A DNA stretch of 64,000 bases from contig JAQISU010000123.1 of NCBI GenBank assembly GCA_029339505.1, forward strand, positions 310,001 through 374,000. Direction: 5' to 3'. This DNA is from Unio delphinus (taxonomy: Eukaryota > Mollusca > Bivalvia > Unionida > Unionidae). The stretch's first letter is position 1; each line of letters opens with the position of its first letter. The translations under genes and the position numbers were made by a program. The notes beneath the pieces were generated by a model. It had not been told where the DNA came from and ran no database searches. It saw nothing but the letters and a program-made list of their open reading frames with translations. Positions 56,910-64,000 of the stretch are shown here, piece after piece.

Positions 56910-56923
56910 TCTGTCTCCTTCTT

Positions 56924-56966
<43 letters not shown>
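56910..56966. repeat. (CT)n microsatellite
   Basis: An imperfect CT run with occasional TTT interruptions. Confidence 0.95.
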
Positions 56967-56968
<2 letters not shown>

Positions 56969-57024
56969 ATACTTTTACTAAAAGTGAAAAGAAACAACAG
57001 TGTTTTCTTTTTTAAAGTTATACT

Positions 57025-58948
57025 TACCGTATATACTCGCGTATAAGCCCGTTCGCGTATAAGCCAACCCCCCCAAACTGAATTGGTAAAAGTGGTATAA
57101 AGTGCATGACCCGCGTATAAGTCGACTCATAATTTTTATACAAACGGTACATCACAAGATGCACAAAGTGAGTTCTGAATACGTTTATTTAGGTAAATCA
57201 CATTATTAAATAAAATAAAAGAAAGAAATCTAGTTTATATGTTGAAATAAAAACAATTCTGAAGTAGTCTTAATGGAAATTTAATTAACCATCATTCTAA
57301 AATCACGAAATATAAAAGTTCGATCACTTTTAGAATCCTTCAAAATCGGCAGCGCCGGATTAAGCACCGTGGAGGCCCATAGGCAGTCAAACTTTTGGGG
57401 CCCCAGACCCACGGTCACGGTCTCATGGGGACCCCTGATGGGGCCCATAAAAGTCCCAGGGCCCATAGGCAGTTGCCTACTCTGCCTAATGGGTAATCCG
57501 GGACTGAAAATCGGGCTCTGTATCAGACTCGCCAAACAGTTCACGAAACTCGGCTTCTGTTACGGGCTTGCTTTCATCATTTACGTCGTCCCCCCCCCCA
57601 CCCCCGTACTTGCTTCTCGTTCACAACAAATTCGCGTGCTGCAGCACAGTTGTTATTTGCTTCTGCATATTCAATAACTTTAAGTTTGAATGCTGCATCA
57701 TAAGCAGACCGCTATCTTTTACTTCCAACACTATTCATTTTATCCGATTGAATTGAACATAAACTTCTACAGAGATTAAACTGAAATAATTTCTTTCAGT
57801 AGTAGTATACTATTTATATACCTTATCCTGTAATTATTTCTATGTGTGGTTGGTTTTCAATTCGTATTTGATAATTATTTATCATTGTTATTTGTGTTGT
57901 GTTTTTTAAACTACGGGTAGTGTGATTCAATCGATCAAACTATGATTGGTTTCAGCGTGGACATTATTCAAGTATTGTGACAGTTTATAACTTTGAGCAG
58001 AAACCATGTCCACTACCATATCTCATTAAACAATACATCTGAGAGTTGGCATCTATTACTTAAGTCATTGGCATTGTGCAACAAAACAAACCTATTATCC
58101 CCAAGGCATTTACCACAGATTCAGCATATGGAAGCTATTGTACAACAATCTTCCGCTAACAAACCACTTTGCTTTACAAACAACTAAACAATAGTTGTAT
58201 ATAAACTGTGGCTCCCGATTACTTCTAAAACACCTGTCAAAGAAATCCAACAAATTATATTGTTTTACAATTATTCATGCTGACTCGAATATTGCACTGT
58301 TATTTGCCGTTCCGAAGCGTGCGCGCAACAAAACCCTATGGAGCCTCTCGCTATTGTTTCTCAAAGACTGTCATACATGTATTTCTACTCTCGATCAAAA
58401 TGTTTGTCGTATATACCTTCAGTATCGTAATTCTTTTATTTCTTTTTACGTAGATTCTTTTCATATTTACACTGAAATAGGCTAGCGTGCATTTCTACGA
58501 AACCATAGAGTTTAATTATTACTGATTAGCTGAGGGATAAATACTTGACCAGAGATTATTAATATGGCGGTTCTTTTGGAAAATACACGTAATTCCGTAG
58601 TTCAAATAACACGTATGGCTGTATTTTCTGGTGGATAGACATCTGTCAAATAGACGTAAAGTACGTTAAAAACATGTTTTTCATTCATTATCTTACCACT
58701 TATGTTAGAAAAAAAATATTTGTTTTACTTCACGTTAGGACAAATCTTATCAGCCATGTGGCATCATTAGGCATGTGATCTCATATTCGGCAATCGACGG
58801 AAACAATAAATATTGGAAATCGAGGGGAAAAAGCATTATAAATTTCAGGTTTGGAACTTGACCCACAGATAAGCCGACCCCCCCCCCCCTTCTTCCAGGC
58901 CTTATTTTTGTCCTAAATTTCTAGGCTTATACGCGAGTATATACAGTA
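57025..58948. mobile_element. TA-flanked DNA transposon, GCGTATAAGCC end type, nested
   Basis: Ends: TACCGTATATACTCGCGTAT then AAGCC, inverted at 58924-58948 (GGCTTATACGCGAGTATATA), with TA duplication. The CGCGTATAAGCC motif is repeated inside the left end. The interior at 57.95-58.7 kb is homologous to 39.3-40.2 kb (e.g. TATGGCGGTTCTTTTGGAAA in both). It sits inside the 54895-59135 element and itself holds a hAT MITE. Confidence 0.88.
57350..57506. mobile_element. hAT-type MITE, 157 bp, copy 2, inverted relative to copy 1
   Basis: CAGCGCCGGATTAAGCACC at the left and the complement of CAGTCCCGGATTACCCATT at the right, with a perfect 8-bp duplication AAAATCGG (57342-57349 and 57507-57514). 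Same length as the copy at 13016 with only a few differences. Confidence 0.93.
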
Positions 58949-60205
58949 ATAAAATATACGTTTGAGTACATTTTCTGACATGTACTTTTCGAATGATTTA
59001 AAAGGTGTCCCACAACTTACGTCTCAAAAAAAGCTACGTGTCCCAGAATATACAGTGCACAAAAAAATTACTTTTAAAATAAAATTATGGTGTCCCAACA
59101 AATACAGTGTCCCAACATATACGGTAAATATGGTACTGTAAGAAGGAAAGATAATGAAGAGCAACTGTTTAAAAAATAACACAATGAAAAATTGGGCCAA
59201 TAAAGGGAGCAAATAGGAAACTTTTATGAAGAAATTTTTTTTTGCCATTCCAAAAGACCACTGACTTGTAACATCTACACTTCCCTGTCAGTGCAGCAAA
59301 ATGATGTATATGATCTAGTTAAGGAGTGTATCTTGAAGGGTTATGACTTGGTCTTGGAATGTCTCTTGAACAGTTATGAGCCAGTACATAAGGCTTATTG
59401 ACTAAGTTTAGGAATGATAAAGAAACTGGACGAACCCATGTTTATCTGTATGAGAAAAAGATCAATAACTATGTGGTGCTTAGCCAAGACTGATGGTCAA
59501 GATGATGAAAATCTCAGAAAACTCACATTAGTTGAAAATTTCAAGAATTGCATCCAGTAATGCCAAGACCTACCTTGAAATGAGCAAAAGGTCTAAACAT
59601 TAGCATATGCTGCTTGTACATATAAGTATTCCTTAACTCACAAAGTTTCTTTTTTCAGTAAGTCATCCACTCAGCATTCTTTTGGTAAAAAAAAAAACTA
59701 TATCAGTTGTATATGAGTACTTCCAAATTTAAAACTGGCATAACATTTAGGAATCAAGTTTCAGATAAGACTGATCAGAAACCATTATCTCTTCGTATCT
59801 GTACCTACTGCAAAAATAAAGGGCACGTCCACAGAACAAAGACAGAGCTATTCCAAATGCTCTTATTTCTAAGAGGTCATGGTCATGTATTGAATGTAGT
59901 ACATATGTTGGGTCAAACAAATGTCAGTCTGATTATATTATGGAGAATTATCAACCATTCATGTTGAATGGATCTATATCACTAAATGTTGATTTTGCAG
60001 CTCCTAGCCCAAACAAAATATTAGGGAACTAGGAGCTGCTCAGTCTTTTATTTTCAAGGAACTTTGCCTTTTCCTGAGAAGTTTTCTTTGAGTGTGTTCT
60101 TATTCAGAGAGTAAAGTGTGGCTCTGTTAATGTTCCTCTTCACTATGTAATTGTCAGACTTAATTTTGGGACATGTGACAGTTGGACCAGTTCCATTTTT
60201 GCCCA

Positions 60206-60380
60206 TTGAAGGTATTCATTTATTACTAGGCAATGACCTAGCTGGAGATAAGATTGTGATATATTGAAGGTATTCATTTATTACTAGGCAATGACCTAGA
60301 AGGAGATAAGATTGTAATTAAGTGAAGGTATTCAAATTATTACTAGGCAATGACCTAGCTGGAGATAAGATTGTGATTAA
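60206..60380 (+). repeat. Three tandem ~58-bp copies within the retroelement remnant
   Basis: GAAGGTATTCATTTATTACT, then AGGCAATGACCTAGCTGGAG and ATAAGATTGTGAT recur three times in a row with few changes. The unit encodes the protease LLGNDLAG region, so a local duplication of pol has occurred. Confidence 0.9.
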
Positions 60381-60607
60381 TCAACTTGTAACTGACAAGC
60401 CTTGTTTGGATCAGAAAGATAATCCTAATGAAAAAGAAATCTGATTTTATACCCTGATGTTGATCAGGAAATTATTTCTTTATCTTACAAATTTATTATT
60501 TGGGCTTTTGATGAAGTCACTTTTGCTCAAGTGAATTATTCAAAAAGTACTGATCACAGTGATACTCATTTTCTTTATTCTAATCAGGGTGTTGCTGTTG
60601 CTGTTGT

Positions 60608-60850
60608 AGGGTTTAACACCATTTTTCAGCACAAGATAGGCTATACATGGCGGCCAGTATTAATGGTGGAGGAAGAATACGGGAAAATCCCCAGAAAGAA
60701 CCACTGATCCATGAGTAGCTACTGGCAAGCTTTCTCACATACCCACATTTGCCGACTCTGAGACTCACTCCCACACAGACAGAGGTAAGATGGCAGTGAT
60801 GCGCAACGGAATGTGCTTTAGACCACTCTGCAACTTGGAGCCCCTCTAAT
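60608..60850 (+). repeat. Dispersed repeat copy, inserted in the retroelement remnant
   Basis: GTTTAACACCATTTTTCAGC at the start, then CTATACATGGCGGCCAGTAT, CTACTGGCAAGCTTTCTCAC and GGCAGTGATGCGCAACGGAA. The same family as 44648-44845. Confidence 0.7.
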
Positions 60851-62170
60851 ATGGGTGTCAAACTACAATCACATGTTGTCTTATATGAAAAAAGACCCAG
60901 AGATCTCCATTTTTGTAACATTAACCATACTTTACCTCCCTCATCTCCTGATTGCCTCAATAATGTGGCTGAGTTTACCTAGCTTGTATCCTGGGTGCCA
61001 AGTTTGAGCGGCAGTATTTGTCTATATACCTGTATCTCAAATGAATTAATCAGCGCAAACAACTGGCTGATTTGAAGCCATGTACTAATTATGCAGGCAG
61101 TTTAACCGATAAAACGTTAGCTTACATAGTTAGATAACATTGCTGAACAAAGGTAAAAAATTTGACTTTGATAGCGGCGAATATAGTGGAAATATTTAGA
61201 TTAGAAAATAAAAAAATTACGAAAATCGACCACTGGAAATAGACTTTTACTTGACTGACTGATGAAGTATTCTTCACACAAGGTTATGTTTGCAATAGAG
61301 ATTACAAATGGAATGTCTGTGTACATAAAATGGAATGAATTTCATGTGTTGATTGTGTTAATTATTCAGTGTGAATTCATCATGAATTTGTATAGCTTAT
61401 TCATGGCAAGAGAAACAAATTGGTAACAAAATCATTTTATCTTTATGCATTATTTTTTATTTCTGCATGTACATGTTACATGAAATTTATACCATTTTTG
61501 TACTTAATTTTATTAAGAACTGCTGTGCCAGATTTTAGCTTTTTGAAAGTAACATAAATAACAAAATAACATTTATTAATTACTCATAGCTCTCTCTGAA
61601 AAAAATCTGCAAGCCAAGCATTCTCAGTAAGTCTCTCGATACAAGATAACACTGTTCTATGTGATCTCTGCAAGTATGTAGTAGGGGACTGCCTAGTTGT
61701 TTGGCTCAGGGGTTAATGTGTTAAAACGGCTATTTGTGAAACTGAAGCCGCAGAAGTACCTGTTTCTTATTTTGTCCAAAATCAGATAAACAGGAAATTC
61801 TTAATCTAGCCCATGAAACTTGTTTGGCTAGTCATTGAGGGATCGATAAGTCTTACCACAAGATCTTGAATAATTATTTATAGGCCAAACAGTTAAAGTT
61901 ATATTTGTAAATACTGTAGATTTTGTCGCACATATCAAATGGTAGAAAAACCCAATCAGAAGATACCTAAATCTCATCAGTATTTGCTCAAGAATGATTA
62001 AGTAGCAGAACCAAGTAAAAATGACTGGAGTTCACCATGTATACTTTTTAGGACACATTCAGAGGTCTCAGAAATGCTTAATTGTGTCTATTTGGATGCA
62101 TTTTGTTTTTTCTGGGACAAAGAAAATCATTTATGTGGGAGGTCTCTGTACACATAATAGCTATGTGGCA

Positions 62171-62846
62171 AATTAATGTTTCATTATTTGCTGTGGGTAA
62201 AATTTCATTGTAGATGAATTGGTCCAAAGTCAGTGACAATTTGTAAATAACTATTTTCTCTTAGTGAAATCATTATGTTAAGCTGAGTCAAGGACATTGT
62301 AGTATGATTATAGCCTTTTAAATAAAACAAATATCTTCTTTTTAAAAATGAACTTTTGACCCTTATCTGGGATCTCATTTTACAGCCTAGTTTAAGATAG
62401 AAATCTTGCTTATTTGAAAATTAATCATTCTTGAAGATCTTTGCAGAAACAGTTGTATTATTGTTGTGTCCTGTAATTCATTGGAACTGGAGTGTTCATA
62501 AAAAATAACATTCCTGGAAGTTGAGACTTGAATTTATAGTGAAATTTCAAATAAAGATATACTCTTGGATGTATTATTGTGATCTAACAAAAGACAGTTG
62601 GCACATCCCCACTATACAGGCCACAAGTATATCAACACTTCACGAGCTTTTTGAATTTGCATTTTCACTAAAGTTTATATAGAACTTGTGTCTGTAATTC
62701 TAGGATTAATTGGGATTTAATACACAATATTGTGAGTTCTGTTTTTGTACATTCTCACTTTGTATTCTAGGGAAATAAATTATTTGTTGAATTTTGCAAA
62801 GATTGTTGCTTATATTACTTCTCTGTAAGACCATACAGTCATAATA
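62171..62846. other. No gene seen
   Basis: AT-rich non-coding sequence between the Ty3-like remnants and the MITE at the right edge. Confidence 0.4.
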
Positions 62847-63985
62847 CAGTAGTCCCCCTCTTATGCAGCCACCCCTGCTGCACCGGGAAAGTGGCCTTAT
62901 AAGATGAGTGGCCATTCCAGAGGGGGGCTAAATTTATTATGAGAAGTACATGTATATGTAATGTACGTAGTAAGAAAGCTACATACTTCAAAACATTAAA
63001 TATCTTCGTCTAAATGAAACATCATTCATAAAAAGGTTCGTTTTGTTATAATAACAAATTTATTTCAACTGAATATACGTTACTATTTTATCTTTCTTGG
63101 CGTAAGTGTGATATGCGAGCGGGAATTGTTGTCATGCACATTGCAAATGGATTCAAAAACGTCATTTACATCTTGGTACATATATAATTATGTTTTCATT
63201 TGCTCCATTTTCCCACTGCTGCTGAAAAACCTTTTTATCGGTTATGACTTTGTTTATTCAAATTATTTCAACATAAACTTGTTTTTTCGAGTCTTTCCTA
63301 CATAAAATTGTTCGGCATTCCCCCCCTCCCCGACATCGTCGAGTAGAATAAATGACGACTTTCTTCTAAAATAATGTATCCGTTAACGTGATAATATTTT
63401 AATGTTTGGTAATGTTTTATTTGGTTATTGCTGACTGTATGCGATTTTATTATGCAGACAAAACTTGTGTAGAGTGTACGAAATACAGTCATCGTAAAGG
63501 AAGCCATAATGTGTGGTCATGTGATTTTTCCGGTCTTTGTCTGATACCCTGTTGTTTTTTTAAGGTTCTCTGTGTGTGCCAATGTTCAAAATCTATTTTT
63601 AGTCTATGCTGACCCTGTTATGATTATAACAATTACGTCTGGTTATAATCATCAAAGAGAAGAACTCGACATAGGTGTTAAACCCCAAACTCTATCATAA
63701 CATTACTGAGCCCATTTCATGTACACATCGACTTTTATAGATAATGATATACTATAAATCTTAAGTTGACACTTTTAACAGTGACTTGACACTCGGAGAC
63801 GTGTATCTACGATAGAGATAATCAAAATTGCTTACCTTACGTCAAGATTTGAATTAATTATTGGTTCTGGATACATTTGAAGAAACAAAAGTGGCCGTTC
63901 ATGAGGGGGACATTTTCATTTTTAGTACTAAAATGCTGGCCGCTGGTCGCATTAGAGGGGTGGTTGCTCTTGAGGGGTACTTTTG
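62847..63985. mobile_element. Non-autonomous DNA transposon at the right edge
   Basis: Inverted ends CAGTAGTCCCCCTCTTATGC / complement of CAAAAGTACCCCTCAAGAGC, each followed by CCACCCCT-type motifs. AATA occurs on both outer sides (62843-62846 and 63986-63989), a possible 4-bp duplication. GGCC..GGGGGG motifs recur inside the ends. No transposase recognised. Confidence 0.7.
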
Positions 63986-64000
63986 AATACAAACTCATCG

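Larger units (their letters stand above)
54895..59135. mobile_element. TA-flanked DNA transposon, TGTTGGGACAC end type, with nested insertions
   Basis: Ends: TACCGTATTTACCGCATATG then TTGGGACAC, inverted at 59107-59135, with TA at both ends. The GTGTCCCA motif is repeated several times within about 150 bp of each end (54.94-55.01 and 59.0-59.12 kb). Fragmented frames at 55.6-56.0 kb could be transposase relics but I recognise no motif. It contains the element at 57025-58948. Confidence 0.85.
59690..62170 (+). mobile_element. Decayed, rearranged Ty3-like retroelement remnants
   Basis: In broken plus frames I see a gag zinc-knuckle relic (CTYCKNKGHVHRTK, about 59.8 kb), a protease tail (LLLGNDLAGDKIV-type reading near 60.21-60.26 kb), the integrase zinc-binding region (LAHETCLASH and CRFCRTYQMVEKPNQ-like readings, about 61.8-61.97 kb) and the start of reverse transcriptase (AEPSKNDWSSPCIL, about 62.0 kb). 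The integrase zinc region lying before RT is not the normal order, so the pieces are rearranged or from more than one insertion. Confidence 0.5.

Overview
The window looks like animal nuclear DNA, most probably from a mollusc (inference). It is AT-rich, gene-poor and crowded with DNA transposons, microsatellites and tRNA-headed SINEs of a type familiar from bivalves and gastropods. One host gene is visible, on the minus strand between about 27.1 and 54.4 kb. Its last coding exon is large and contains a zinc finger. Two small upstream exons fit it in splice signal and reading phase. The introns are packed with transposable elements.

Positions 1 to about 8,840 hold the most striking block: an apparently undamaged element of the Polinton/Maverick-adintovirus type, running off the left edge. 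Seven closely packed plus-strand genes encode a DDE integrase with a chromodomain, a two-helix membrane protein, a penton-like minor capsid candidate, a basic pVI/pX-like core protein, a capsid (hexon-like) protein, a Cys/His protein and an adenain-type cysteine protease. This cluster ends at an AATAAA signal. Three short accessory genes follow. Each has a near-identical 40-bp promoter with a TATA box upstream. Each also has, 20 to 45 nt after its stop codon, a stem-loop matching the replication-dependent histone mRNA 3' end: 6-bp stem, 4-nt loop, ACCCA-type flank, and a GAAAAGA purine block beginning exactly 14 nt beyond the stem in all three. I consider this the most interesting signal in the window. 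No DNA polymerase B or intact packaging ATPase is visible.

From about 8.9 to 13.8 kb there are tandem repeats and then a second, decayed, AT-rich viral block: an SF1 helicase remnant split by a MITE, an HNH-like fragment, an A32-type packaging ATPase remnant and a run of four hairpins. A SINE carrying a nested hAT MITE interrupts it.

From 13.8 to 27 kb the sequence is mainly non-coding, with tandem arrays, SINEs and a hAT MITE. From 29 to 64 kb it holds a minisatellite, two TTAA-flanked MITEs, a truncated Ty3 element with chromodomain, a family of TA-flanked DNA transposons with shared interiors but different ends, a BED-finger hAT derivative, DIRS-like and Ty3-like ruins, a three-level nested insertion at 54.9-59.1 kb and a further MITE at the right edge. 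All calls come from reading the sequence by eye; no database search was run.
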